From Candidatus Flexifilum affinis (GTDB lineage: Bacteria; Chloroflexota; Anaerolineae; Aggregatilineales; Phototrophicaceae): DNA of 64,000 nt. The notes under the pieces were generated by a model. It saw only the letters and a program-made list of their open reading frames with translations, did no database searches and was not told where the DNA came from. The stretch covers positions 310,001-374,000 of the forward strand of contig JADJPJ010000002.1 in the NCBI GenBank assembly GCA_016713325.1, in the 5' to 3' direction. A program made the translations under genes and the position numbers. This document shows, one piece after another, positions 36,156 through 45,162 of this stretch (position 1 is the stretch's first letter; each line of letters opens with the position of its first letter).

Positions 36156-38702
36156 GTGCTGCCCATCCGCCTGGAAATCAAGAACTTTCTCGCCTACCGC
36201 TCCCCCGAGCCGCTCTACTTCGAGGGCATCCACCTCGCCTGCCTGAGCGGCCCCAACGGCGCGGGCAAATCGACGCTGCTCGACGCCATCACCTGGGCGC
36301 TGTGGGGCAAAGCCCGCGCCCGCCGCGACGAGGAGTTGATCCACCAGGGGCAGAACGACATGTACGTCCTGCTTCAGTTCGAGCAGGCGGGCGTCATGTA
36401 CGAAGTGGTCCGCACCCGCGCGCGGACGCGCACCGCCGGCGGGCTGGCCTTCTACTCCATGGACGGAGATGGCACGCGTGTCGATCTCAGCGAAGGCTCC
36501 ATGCGCGCCACGCAGGCCCTGATCGAGAAGACCATCAACCTCGACTACGAGACCTTTGCCCACAGCGCCTTTCTTCGCCAGGGCAACGCCGATGCCTTCA
36601 CCATCAAGACGCCCAAGGAGCGCAAGCAGATCCTCTCCGACATCCTCGGCCTGAACCGCTGGGAGTCCTTCGAGACCCGCGCCAAGGCCGTCATCGCCGA
36701 GATCGATGTCGAGGTCGCCGCCGCCGAAGGGCAGATCCGCGAGATCGACGCCATGATCTCCCGCGAGCCGGAGATGAAGCGCCATCTCCAGGCCGCCCAG
36801 GAGGCGCTGATTGCCGCCACGGAGCGCGCCGAAGCCGCCCGCCAGTCCTACGACGAACTGCGTGATGTGGAGAGCAACCGCCGCCACACCGAGGACCGGC
36901 TGGAGGACGCGAAGAATCGCCTGCGCTCCGCCGAGATCAAGGTGGGGCAGGCTGCTGGCCGCGTGCAGATTCGCAAGCAGCGCGTGGACGACTACCTGGG
37001 CCTGCTCGACCGCCGCGACGAGATCGAAACCGGCTACCAGGCCCTTCAGGAAGCGCGGGAACTCGATCAGTCGCTCGGCGAGAAGCTGATTGAGCTGAAG
37101 GGCCTGGATGAGCAGCGCGTGGCCCTGGAGCGCGCCATCGAATCCGCCCGGACAGCGCTGGAGAGCGACCTGCGCGCCTGCGACGCCACCATCGACTCAC
37201 TGGAACGCATCCTCGACGCCGGGGATGCCGCCGCGCTGGAGGAATTACGCGGGCGAATTGCCGCCCTCCGCCTGCGCGAGACCGAGCGTGCGTCGTTCCA
37301 GACCCGGCTCGAATCCTATCGCGAGGATCGCGGTCAGCGCGCCGCCGAAAACAACGCCCTCAAGGCCGAAATGAACAAGCTCAAGGATCGGCAGGACCGC
37401 CTGAAAGCGCTGAACGAGGCCGTCTGCCCGCTGTGCGGTCAACCCCTGACGCCGGAGCACCGCGACTCGATGATTGAGGAGATCGCCCGCGAGGGCAAAC
37501 TCATGGGCGACCAGCACCGCGACAACGCCACCCACGTCAAGGCGCTGGAGACGGTCATCGCCGAGCACCAGGCCGCCATCACCGAGATCGCCCTGGCCCT
37601 CCAGCCGCTCCCCGACCTTCAGGCCGAGCTGGGCAAGCTGGAGGAGCGCCTCGAATCCGCCCAGGCCGCGGCCGCCCAGCTCGAACCGGAGCGCGCCCGC
37701 CGCGACGGTCTGCGCGCTCAGCTTGAGGCCGGCGACTACGCCCATGCCGAGCGCGAGACGCTGGCCGCGCTCAATGCCGCCCGCGAGGAGTTAGGCTATG
37801 ACGATGCCAGCCACCAGGGCGCCCGCAAGAGCCTGAAGGCCTACAACGACTACGAGGTGCGCTACCACCAGTTGAAGCAGGCGGACGACTCGCTGGCCAA
37901 CGCGCAGGTCGATCTCGGCGAGGCGGAGGCGGAACTGAAGGAGCAGCGTGCCCTCTATGACGAGTGCCAGACGACCGTCAACACGCTCGACAAGGAGATT
38001 GCCGCCCTGCGCGCCCTCTCCGACGAGGCCAAGCGCCGCCACCAGGAGTTGATCCTCCGCCAGCAGGAGGAGGCTCGCGCCCGCGAGAACGTCGGCGCCG
38101 CCCGCCAGGACCTGGCCGCCATCGAGATCGGCCGCACCCGCAAGGTCGAGCTGGCCGAGCGCATCGCCGGGCACCGCGAGCAGCGCGCCCTCTACGACGA
38201 TCTGCGCATCGCCTTCAGCAAGAATGGCATCCCGGCCATGATCATCGACGCCGCCCTGCCGGAGCTGGAGGACGAGGCCAACCGGTTGCTCACTCGTATG
38301 ACCGACGGGCAGATGCACATCGCCATCAGCACCCAGCGCGAAAAAGTGACCGGCGGGGTGGCCGAGACGCTCGACATTCAGATCGCCGACGGGCTGGGCA
38401 CGCGCCAGTACGAGATGTACAGCGGCGGCGAGGCCTTTCGCATCAACTTCGCCCTGCGCATTGCCCTCTCGCAGATGCTGGCCCGCCGCGCCGGGGCCCG
38501 CCTGCGCACCCTGTTCATCGACGAGGGCTTCGGCACCCAGGACGAGGCTGGCCGCGCCAAGCTGGTCGAGGCCATCACCGCCATCCAGGACGATTTCGAC
38601 CTGATCCTGGTCATCACCCACATCGACGACCTGCGCGACGCCTTCCCGGTGCACATCCTGGTCGAGAAGACCGGCGAGGGCAGCCGTATCGCGCTGCGGT
38701 GA
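36156..38702 (+). CDS. SbcC-like SMC-family exonuclease ATPase subunit
   Basis: An 848-residue SMC/Rad50-type ATPase. Walker A SGPNGAGKSTLL (residues 31-41), Q-loop region FLRQGNADAFTIK, a Cys-Pro-Leu-Cys zinc hook at residues 424-427 between two long Glu/Arg/Ala-rich coiled coils, the signature segment MYSGGEAFRINFALRIALS and Walker B LRTLFIDEGFGTQDE. It dimerises through the hook and processes DNA ends or hairpins with an SbcD nuclease, and no sbcD gene lies nearby. Start GTG 36156; TATAAT promoter 37 bp upstream. It may be an SbcC/RAD50-like orphan. Confidence 0.92.
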   Translation: MLPIRLEIKNFLAYRSPEPLYFEGIHLACLSGPNGAGKSTLLDAITWALWGKARARRDEELIHQGQNDMYVLLQFEQAGVMYEVVRTRARTRTAGGLAFYSMDGDGTRVDLSEGSMRATQALIEKTINLDYETFAHSAFLRQGNADAFTIKTPKERKQILSDILGLNRWESFETRAKAVIAEIDVEVAAAEGQIREIDAMISREPEMKRHLQAAQEALIAATERAEAARQSYDELRDVESNRRHTEDRLEDAKNRLRSAEIKVGQAAGRVQIRKQRVDDYLGLLDRRDEIETGYQALQEARELDQSLGEKLIELKGLDEQRVALERAIESARTALESDLRACDATIDSLERILDAGDAAALEELRGRIAALRLRETERASFQTRLESYREDRGQRAAENNALKAEMNKLKDRQDRLKALNEAVCPLCGQPLTPEHRDSMIEEIAREGKLMGDQHRDNATHVKALETVIAEHQAAITEIALALQPLPDLQAELGKLEERLESAQAAAAQLEPERARRDGLRAQLEAGDYAHAERETLAALNAAREELGYDDASHQGARKSLKAYNDYEVRYHQLKQADDSLANAQVDLGEAEAELKEQRALYDECQTTVNTLDKEIAALRALSDEAKRRHQELILRQQEEARARENVGAARQDLAAIEIGRTRKVELAERIAGHREQRALYDDLRIAFSKNGIPAMIIDAALPELEDEANRLLTRMTDGQMHIAISTQREKVTGGVAETLDIQIADGLGTRQYEMYSGGEAFRINFALRIALSQMLARRAGARLRTLFIDEGFGTQDEAGRAKLVEAITAIQDDFDLILVITHIDDLRDAFPVHILVEKTGEGSRIALR

Positions 38703-38754
38703 GTGCTGCCTGGACCATTCCATTTGGGTGACCAATGTGTTGCCCCTTGGCTGG

Positions 38755-39381
38755 TTAAGGAGTTGCCTCTGAACGGTCGCGAAGACTCGAATGCGTGTCG
38801 TTCCAGCTGCGCTTGTGTCCTTTGCCCGATTCCAGCAATTGGCGCATTACGACCAATTGAGGATAGCGACTATACAGCTCATGACCTGCGGTCTCCTCAT
38901 ACTGTACGAGGAATTTTGCTCGTTCGAAGTTAGCGGTTTTTCCTCCAGGACGTATCCCCTCCACGATCAAGTTACGAAACACATCGGGAAATATTCTGCA
39001 ATGACAAGCAGTTTAACCACATTGTCCATGTAGAACCGGTGAAGATCGTCAAAATCGCGGCTGAGGAACAGAATATAGCGATTGAGAATGCGTTTGATTT
39101 TGCGAGGATTGCTGAAATGACAGTCGCGCAATACCCGACCAAATGTATCGAGATGATTCTTGAATGTCTCCCGTTCGGAACGCAGGAGTTCCCGCGATAC
39201 GAGCATGCAAGGCCGCAAGCTGTCCAGTGAGGTGTGGGCAAGGGTGGGTTTCGGGTCTCCGCCCACACCCTGTGGCGCCCTGCCTGGGGCGCGCGATACG
39301 ACGTTAGGTGCATCCAGGTGGTTTTTGATGTTCTCCAGCAACTTGATCGTTGTATCTGGCAGACAGCGTCAAGTCGTCGAT
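38755..39381 (-). pseudogene. KAP-family P-loop NTPase, fragmentary (C-terminal part)
   Basis: No frame is intact, but translated pieces on the minus strand are diagnostic. The Walker B segment IDDL (39370-39381) is followed, after an indel, by CLPDTTIKLLENIKNHLDAPNVV (39297-39368). The family C-terminal signature SNPRKIKRILNRYILFLSRDFDDL lies at about 39040-39110, and a tail (FERAKFLVQYEETAGHELYSRYPQLVVMRQLLESGKGHKR) runs to about 38755. No Walker A could be found upstream. KAP NTPases are membrane-linked STAND-like ATPases, some acting in phage exclusion (PifA). The length is much shorter than normal, so the consensus is probably collapsed or the gene decayed. Confidence 0.6.
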
Positions 39382-40141
39382 GCGCGAGGTCTGAAGCAGG
39401 GGGGGCGCGGGCGCGCGGCCGGCTGTGTCTCCGTTTGCCCCTGTGCGGGCGCCCCGGTCCCAGATCGTTAGTGCCAATACACTGGTGCCCAGTATCAACA
39501 CTCTACGTTTCGGCTCTGCCGTCTGCGGCCTTTGATGGCATGAAGGGGGAGAGTTCTCGTGCGCCAGGGCCCTGGGACCGTACCCCGAGCTTACTTTCAG
39601 CACCGAGAGGGTTTCCCCCAAAGCCGCGGGTGTCGGCGACGCCAGTCTCTGGGTGGCTCGGCATCGGGTGGGGTTGCGTTGGCGCGGGGTGGGGGCTGCC
39701 TTGGCGCAAGCACCGCGGACGGCGTCCCTCGGGCACCTAAACTGTTTGTGGTTATTTAACACGTTTTTGTACTGCTTGCCTTGCTTGCCCATGTCGGAGC
39801 GGCACCATGGATGCGCTGGTCGCGCAGACGAGTGCTCAAGGTAGGTTCTGGCCTGAAAGGAGTCCCGAGGGGCGACGCGATGGATATTGCTTGCTGTCAG
39901 ACCTTAATACCCACCCCTCTGCCGGGGCGGGCCTCTTCGCCAGCCTCACCAGCCTTCTTCGCATGGCTCTTCCATGACCGGCCACCGTCCAAGCCGTTGG
40001 CACCGGGGCGCGGGTTTTGCGCAAGCGGGGGGGCGGGGGGATCGCGCGGGGGGGGGGGGGAGGGGGTGGCAGGCGGGTCCCCTTTGCAACTCCCGGGCGT
40101 GCCCTCTCGCAGTACTTCTTGGTGTTCCCTTGGCCTCCCAA

Positions 40142-41485
40142 GTGGTCTTCACGCCATGAAAGCAGTCGCCCATCGGCCAACTCTGACCGTAGGTCGGCGC
40201 CTTTCGCCTGGGGTCCCTCCCGCCCTAGTGGTGAGTTCATTCCCGCTTTCCTGGTGCTCAAGTGCAGACACTTTCATCTGACCGGGGAGATTTGTCGCAT
40301 CGACGCCCACTCCTGGGGCCAGCGTGAGATCGTACAGGTCCATATCTGGATGGTGTTGTCATTTGACCAGGCAATGATCTTGTTATCGACGGGCCCCGGG
40401 CGCGCTATCGTTGGCAGGGCTTTGCTCCATGCTGCGGAGGGGGGGCGCACGTGGCCGCGCTATCCAGTTCAGCGCGCGCGCTCCAATGGCTTGCAAATTC
40501 TCTGGAGGCGTGCCCCAGCGCCTCTGCCCTGCGGATTTTCGGAGCCAGGTCGCTGCGCATCTCTGGGCCCCGGCCTCGCGGGCCTCCTAGCAGCGCTTGG
40601 TTGTCATTGCTGGTGGCGCTGCGCCCCTCGGGCCGCGTGCATCTGCCAAGGCATCGCCTCGGCCGGCGTCATGCCGCGCCGATGCGCCGCCAGGCTCAGC
40701 GCAGGGGGACCTCGGGCGATCTCTTTCAGTAGTTCGTCGCGTGTCCGGATCTTCTCCAGCGCGCCCCACTTCGGCAGCACGCGCCCCCGGGTGCTCGGCG
40801 ATGCCCAGGTTCCGGGTAGTGAACAACCTAAGCGGGCTTCGCAAGGGCTGGCTACGCCAGCGTCGCTTTCCGGGGGCTTTCGCCTCTCTCGCTGATGTGC
40901 TGTGTCGTTCGCGTCCACGGGCGGTCCAGCAGGCTGCCCGGGCCTGCCGATCTTCAGCCAGATCACGCCGTCGGGGTGCATCGCGCAACCGGGTCGTGGC
41001 ACAGGCCGAGGCCAGACGCTCTTCCCGTCCCGCCGATGCCATGCGCGCGGTCAGCGCCACGCGCCGGTCGTAGCGTCTTCAGCACGGCGCGCAGCGCCGA
41101 TCTGGCGTTCGCAGTCCGGCGGGGGTTGGCGGGGGGGGGCGGGGATCTCTTCCGCGTCGGCTGCAGCGCCAGCACCTCGGCTGCGGGCCCTGAAGTCGCG
41201 GTAGTTCGGCTGGGCAGGGCCGTTCGCCGGCTGGGACGGGATCACCCGCTGCGTTTGCGCAGCGCAAGCTGCTCGGGCGGCGATCTCCGCTCGAACGGCC
41301 GCGAGCGGGCCAGGGCCGTGTCGCGCGATCGATGGCTTCCTCGTCTCACCGCCAGCTCGCCCCGCCCTCGATCTCCGAAGTGTCGAGCCAAACGTCGTAC
41401 ACATCCGGGCCGGCCCAGGGCCAGGTGCGCCCTCGGGCGGCTAGGAGATGAAAAGTCGTTTTGTGGCAGAGGCAGGCGTGCTCAT
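40142..41485 (-). pseudogene. TIR - NB-ARC - WD40 (NLR-like) protein, heavily frameshifted
   Basis: Pieces from different minus-strand frames line up in the order of one NLR-like protein. TIR: MSTPASATKRLFIS (41443-41485), YDVWLDTSEIEGGASWR (41349-41399), AVRAEIAARAACAAQTQRVIP (41237-41299). NB-ARC: GIGGTGRA (41017-41040), followed by LCHDP and HPDGVIWLKIG (40946-40978), then LLKEIARGPPALSLAAHRRGMT (about 40667-40735). WD40: DNKIIAWSNDNTIQIWT (about 40340-40390) and ELADGRLLSWREDH (40142-40183). At the P-loop, two extra C bases turn the read into GTGKSVLASALCHDP. TIR-NB-ARC-WD40 proteins are antiphage or signalling STAND ATPases. Much shorter than expected (about 1.7 kb), with an internal poly-G patch. 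Confidence 0.6.
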
Positions 41486-43093
41486 GGGGCGTCCCTGTGT
41501 GACTGATCGCTGTGTACAGTGTAGATCGCGCCCCGCCTCCTGGCAGCGCTCGCTCCCGGTTCCCCCTCTCTTGCGTGGGGGCGGTGAGGGGACTTCGCCC
41601 AATCTTATGCCTCCGCAACCGTTCTCCCCTCGCCGGAACGGAGAGGGGGTCAGGTGAGGTCTCATCCCCACCTGCACCCACGCCCCCAACCGGTTGTACC
41701 CCGTCTCCGGTTCCCAGACCTCCGCATTCGCCAATCGTATGGCGTACTCCGGCCGGTCGTGCAGCAGCGGCGCCGGATCGGGCAGATTCAGCAGCACCTC
41801 GTACTCGCCGGCCGGCAGATCCACCGGCAGCGTGACCTCCAGACCCAGTTGGAAGGAGATGGCATCCGTCAACCAGTAGCGTGCGTCGCCGTTCGGCACG
41901 GGGAGGGCGATGACGGTACCGTCTTCCGCCCGCAGGAGGATCTCCGGCGTGCGCTTGTTGTACGAGTTGCCGAAACCCTCGTTCACCACGTTGAAGTCGA
42001 TGACGAAGGGGTCGCCCGGCTGCGCTTCCGTCGGCAGGGTCGCGTCGAACAGCCGGAAGCGGTAGCCCAGCCGCCGCTCAATCTCCTCGAAGCAGCCGCC
42101 GTCGCGCCAGCCCTCCAGCACCTCCTCGTGATAGTCGATGTTCAGCGCGCTGAAGCGCAGCAGCACCAGTTCGGCCAGCGCGTTCTCGCACCCGATGTAC
42201 GGCTGCGCCTCGGCATCAGCATTGCACGTCTCGCCGCCCTGCACCACAAAACGGTTATCCAGATGCAGGAACTGGCGCAGCGCTTCCCGTTCCACCGCGT
42301 TCTCAGGGTAGCTGCCCCAATCGGTGTCCGAGGCCAGGAAGCAGTCGTTGTGCGCGCCCATCCGTGCCTGAGGCTCGCCGGAATAGGCGATCGTCTTGTC
42401 CAGCGGCACGTCGCCGTAAAGCTGCTGCTTGTACGGCGCATAGCGCATGGCGATCATGCGGTCCGCTGGCAGCGCCGCCATCAGTGCGTCGATGATCGCC
42501 CGTGAATCGTCGTTGAGACCCGTCTCTTCGTCCACGAGATGGTGGGTTGAGCTGTGCCACTCGCCCCACGCGCCGACGAACCCGGCCTCCATAAAGGCGA
42601 TCACGTCGCTGTTTTCGCGCAGAATCGGCGTGAGCTGCGCGATGTGCTCCAGCACCTGCTCCAGCGGCGCGTCCGGTTCCTGATACGGATACTCGCCGCC
42701 CATGGGGAAGTTGTAGGCGAAGCGAGGGATCGCCTTCAGGCCGGCATCGCGGGCCGCGTCGAACTGCGAATCGATGTACGCCAGAACCTCGTCGTCCAGC
42801 GGTCGGTCGCGGAATTCGTCAATCAGGAAATACCAGCGCACCAGCGTGATCCCCTCGTCGCGCATCGCCCGCAGATCTTCCGCCTCCTGCGGAAAGCGCT
42901 CCTCGCCCAGCCACATCGGCGTATCCTGGTGGTAAAAGCCGCGCTCGGGGTTCGGGAAATTCTCATCCGTGCTCGTGTAGGCGATCGTCTGCCGTTCCAC
43001 GCTTTGCGCGGATCGGACCGCTGCCGGACCCAGCGCCCACACGCCCAGCGCGCTCAACACGATCGCTATCAGCACTCGAAACCGCTGCTGCAT
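41441..43093 (-). CDS. secreted DUF4832/DUF4874-type protein, reading through a repeat into the TIR start
   Basis: A 550-residue frame. Residues 1-30 are a signal peptide; the body starts with the DUF4874 motif NPERGFY and a glycoside-hydrolase-like TIM barrel (GITLVRWYFLIDEFRDRPL, ALKAIPRFAYNF-like), then a DUF4832 beta-sandwich with FVIDFNVVNEGFG. The conserved part ends about YNRLGAWVQV. The remaining ~70 residues come from a CCCCTCTC hairpin repeat (41557-41660) and end with MSTPASATKRLFIS, which is the N-terminus of the TIR protein in the same frame. The gene probably once stopped near 41670. ATG 43093 has GGAG upstream; in-frame ATGs lie further out. Confidence 0.75.
   Translation of the reverse strand: MQQRFRVLIAIVLSALGVWALGPAAVRSAQSVERQTIAYTSTDENFPNPERGFYHQDTPMWLGEERFPQEAEDLRAMRDEGITLVRWYFLIDEFRDRPLDDEVLAYIDSQFDAARDAGLKAIPRFAYNFPMGGEYPYQEPDAPLEQVLEHIAQLTPILRENSDVIAFMEAGFVGAWGEWHSSTHHLVDEETGLNDDSRAIIDALMAALPADRMIAMRYAPYKQQLYGDVPLDKTIAYSGEPQARMGAHNDCFLASDTDWGSYPENAVEREALRQFLHLDNRFVVQGGETCNADAEAQPYIGCENALAELVLLRFSALNIDYHEEVLEGWRDGGCFEEIERRLGYRFRLFDATLPTEAQPGDPFVIDFNVVNEGFGNSYNKRTPEILLRAEDGTVIALPVPNGDARYWLTDAISFQLGLEVTLPVDLPAGEYEVLLNLPDPAPLLHDRPEYAIRLANAEVWEPETGYNRLGAWVQVGMRPHLTPSPFRRGENGCGGIRLGEVPSPPPRKRGGTGSERCQEAGRDLHCTQRSVTQGRPMSTPASATKRLFIS
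41557..41660. repeat. two CCCCTCTC/GAGAGGGG hairpin copies in opposite senses
   Basis: CGGTTCCCCCTCTCTTGCGTG...GTGAGGGGAC and CCGTTCTCCCCTCGCCGGAACGGAGAGGGGGTCAGGTGAGG. They are members of the family at 10891 and are translated within the minus-strand DUF4832 frame. Confidence 0.6.
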
Positions 43094-43218
43094 GGCGCCT
43101 TCTCCACAACTCATACCACTCGGACGGTCGATACCTGACAACAACTCTACCCCACTCAGCGCCTTCCCGTTCGACCCTTCAACTGTCCTTCTCTGTCACA
43201 ACCACCCCTCCCCGCTGA

Positions 43219-43346
43219 CGGGTTCCCCCTCGCCGGGCCGGGAGAGGGGTCAGGGGGTGACGGGGCCTATCATCCCCTCCCGTTTCTCCGCAACCGGTTC
43301 CCCTCTCTGGCGAGCTTGCTGGCACGCTTGCCTGGGAGAGGGGTCC
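43219..43346. repeat. two CCCCTC-type hairpin repeats before the SH3-like gene
   Basis: TTCCCCCTCGCCGGGCCGGGAGAGGGGTCAGGGGGTGACGG (43219-43263) and GGTTCCCCTCTCTGGCGAGCTTGCTGG...GGGAGAGGGG (43293-43346). The second shares its core with 30826-30883. They fill most of the gap 43094-43434. Confidence 0.65.
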
Positions 43347-43434
43347 TAGTGCGCTTCAACCTCGGCACACACGCCCGAACTCCGCTATACTTGACATCAA
43401 CACGACCGGCAGATTCGCTCGGAAGAGACGCCTC

Positions 43435-43959
43435 ATGAAACGTCTGACCACGACCTTACTCGTGTGCGCGCTGGCCGCCCTGGCGATGCTGGCGCTGCTG
43501 ATCCCGGCCACCGTCGCGCAGGATGGCCCCGCGCCGACCCCGACCGACTTCTTCGCCGCCATCGAGCTCACCCTGCGCCCGACGGTGCAGGCCTATGTTG
43601 GCGTGCCGCAGTACCCGCTGGCCGTCCTGGCCGATGGCACGGCTATCCCGTCGCTGACCGGCGTCGGCGGCAAGGCGGAGTTCTCCCCGGTGGCCATCCG
43701 CAGCGGCCCCGGCCTGGAGTTCCCGCGCATCGGCCGCGTCGCCCAGGGGGCCTGGATTCACATCGTCGGCTGGAACGGCTGGGACCCGGATCGCTTCTGC
43801 ACGGTCGACTTCCAGAGCGACCTCGACATGTGGGTGCAGGTGCAAACGCACCTCACCGAGCAGGTGGGGTGGGTCGCCCGCTGCGCGCTGTCCGTCGTCG
43901 GCAATGTCACGGCGCTCCCGGTGGTCAACGCCGCCGGCGAACGTACGCTCCAGCGCTAG
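43435..43959 (+). CDS. secreted SH3b-like domain protein
   Basis: A 174-residue exported protein. The first 28 residues are a signal peptide ending TVA-Q. The mature part contains an SH3-type segment, AEFSPVAIRSGPGLEFPRIGRVAQGAWIHIVGWNGWDPDRFCTVDFQ...EQVGWVARCAL, with the VAIRSGPGLEFPRIG pattern seen in bacterial SH3_3 domains. Likely binds cell wall or a protein partner. TATACT 44 nt upstream of the ATG may be a -10 element. The next gene starts 25 bp downstream on the same strand. Confidence 0.7.
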   Translation: MKRLTTTLLVCALAALAMLALLIPATVAQDGPAPTPTDFFAAIELTLRPTVQAYVGVPQYPLAVLADGTAIPSLTGVGGKAEFSPVAIRSGPGLEFPRIGRVAQGAWIHIVGWNGWDPDRFCTVDFQSDLDMWVQVQTHLTEQVGWVARCALSVVGNVTALPVVNAAGERTLQR

Positions 43960-43984
43960 CGCGCCCGCTGGCCGATTCGATTCC

Positions 43985-44983
43985 ATGGCTCTCCGCGACC
44001 TTCGCTTCCTGCTCATCCTGGTGCTGATCGGCTTCGCGCTGTCCGGCTGTGGCGCGGCCGCCTTCGAGGTGGTTCCGACGACCCGCCCGACCGCCACCCC
44101 CACCGCCACCGAGACGCCATCGCCCACGCTTGACCGCAGCGCCGTGCCGACCGAGACGCCTACCCGGCCGCCGGCCACGGGCGGCCCTTCGCCAACGGCG
44201 CTCTTCGGCCAGCCGGTGACCCAGGTCGCTGCGCCTACCCGCGGCGTGCTCAGCCCCAACGCCCCGCGCATCGAGTTCTTCACGGCCGATGGCGCCGCCG
44301 TCGCGCCGGGCAACGTCGTCACCCTCTACTGGTCGACACGCAACGCCAGCGACGCCGTCATCTACCAGCTCGACCGCGGCGTGCGCAGCCGGCTGTGGAA
44401 TGTTCCGCCGGATGGCAGCCTGCCAGTCTCGACCCGCTCAAACGACCGCGGCGTGCTCGACTTCGTGCTCAGCATCGGCGACGGCGTGCAGCGGGTGGAG
44501 CAGCCGTTGGCCATTCCGCTGGCCTGCCCCGATGTCTGGTTCTTCAGCCCCGCGCCGGGCGACTGCCCGACCCGCCCCGCCGAAGAGACCTTCATCATCG
44601 AGCAGCCCTTCGAGCGCGGCCGCATGATCTATCTTCAGACGGTGAACCGCGTCTATGCGCTCTTCAACGATGGCTTCGACCCGGCCTGGGTGGTCCTGGA
44701 CAACCGCTTTGACCCCGCCATCCACCCGGCCTCCGAACCGAGCTTCCCCGTGCCTCCGGGCTACTTCCAGCCGACCAACGAACTCGGCTTCGTCTGGCGC
44801 GGCAACGACCTGGTGCGCAACCGGCTTGGCCTCGGTTCGCAGCCGGAGTCTCGCTTCAACGGCCTGATCCAGCGGGCCGCCTCCCGCGATGGGACGGAGA
44901 CGCTCTACCTGAGCAGCGCCGACTCTTCGGTGCTGCGTCTCCTGCCCGGCGGAAGCGCCTGGGAGATCATCGCCCTGCCATGA
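43985..44983 (+). CDS. lipoprotein of unknown function with Thr/Pro linker
   Basis: A 332-residue protein with signal MALRDLRFLLILVLIGFALSGC, a clear lipobox LSGC. A Thr/Pro-rich linker follows (TTRPTATPTATETPSPT), then an Ig-like segment (IEFFTADGAAVAPGNVVTLYWSTRNASDAVIYQLDRG) and a C-terminal part with a conserved-looking ERGRMIYLQTVNRVYALFNDGFDPAWVVLDNRFDP. I do not recognise the domain. ATG 43985 is where the lipoprotein signal begins; the frame is open to 43904. Confidence 0.7.
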   Translation: MALRDLRFLLILVLIGFALSGCGAAAFEVVPTTRPTATPTATETPSPTLDRSAVPTETPTRPPATGGPSPTALFGQPVTQVAAPTRGVLSPNAPRIEFFTADGAAVAPGNVVTLYWSTRNASDAVIYQLDRGVRSRLWNVPPDGSLPVSTRSNDRGVLDFVLSIGDGVQRVEQPLAIPLACPDVWFFSPAPGDCPTRPAEETFIIEQPFERGRMIYLQTVNRVYALFNDGFDPAWVVLDNRFDPAIHPASEPSFPVPPGYFQPTNELGFVWRGNDLVRNRLGLGSQPESRFNGLIQRAASRDGTETLYLSSADSSVLRLLPGGSAWEIIALP

Positions 44984-45002
44984 GTGTGGAGAGGGCGTGG
45001 AC

Positions 45003-45090
45003 ATTGACGAGACCCTGGGCCGACACGTGGGTCGGCCCCTACAGATAGCGTGCGGTCGTAGGGGCGCACCCACGTGTGCGCCCGAAATTC
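45003..45090. repeat. pair of GTAGGGGC-type hairpins in outward orientation
   Basis: GGGCCGACACGTGGGTCGGCCCCTAC and, after AGATAGCGTGCGGTC, GTAGGGGCGCACCCACGTGTGCGCCC. The CCTAC and GTAGG ends face each other here, opposite to 9291-9364. Confidence 0.65.
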
Positions 45091-45162
45091 TGATCCGGTG
45101 ACGTTGTGGGATACCAGGTTTGGGATGTCTGAGATGTATTGTTATCTACGGGAGTTGACCTG

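Noticed and set aside
39160..40895. Plus-strand frames of 60-290 residues in the scrambled region
   Set aside because: No domain matches; the recognisable TIR, NB-ARC, WD40 and KAP pieces are all on the minus strand.
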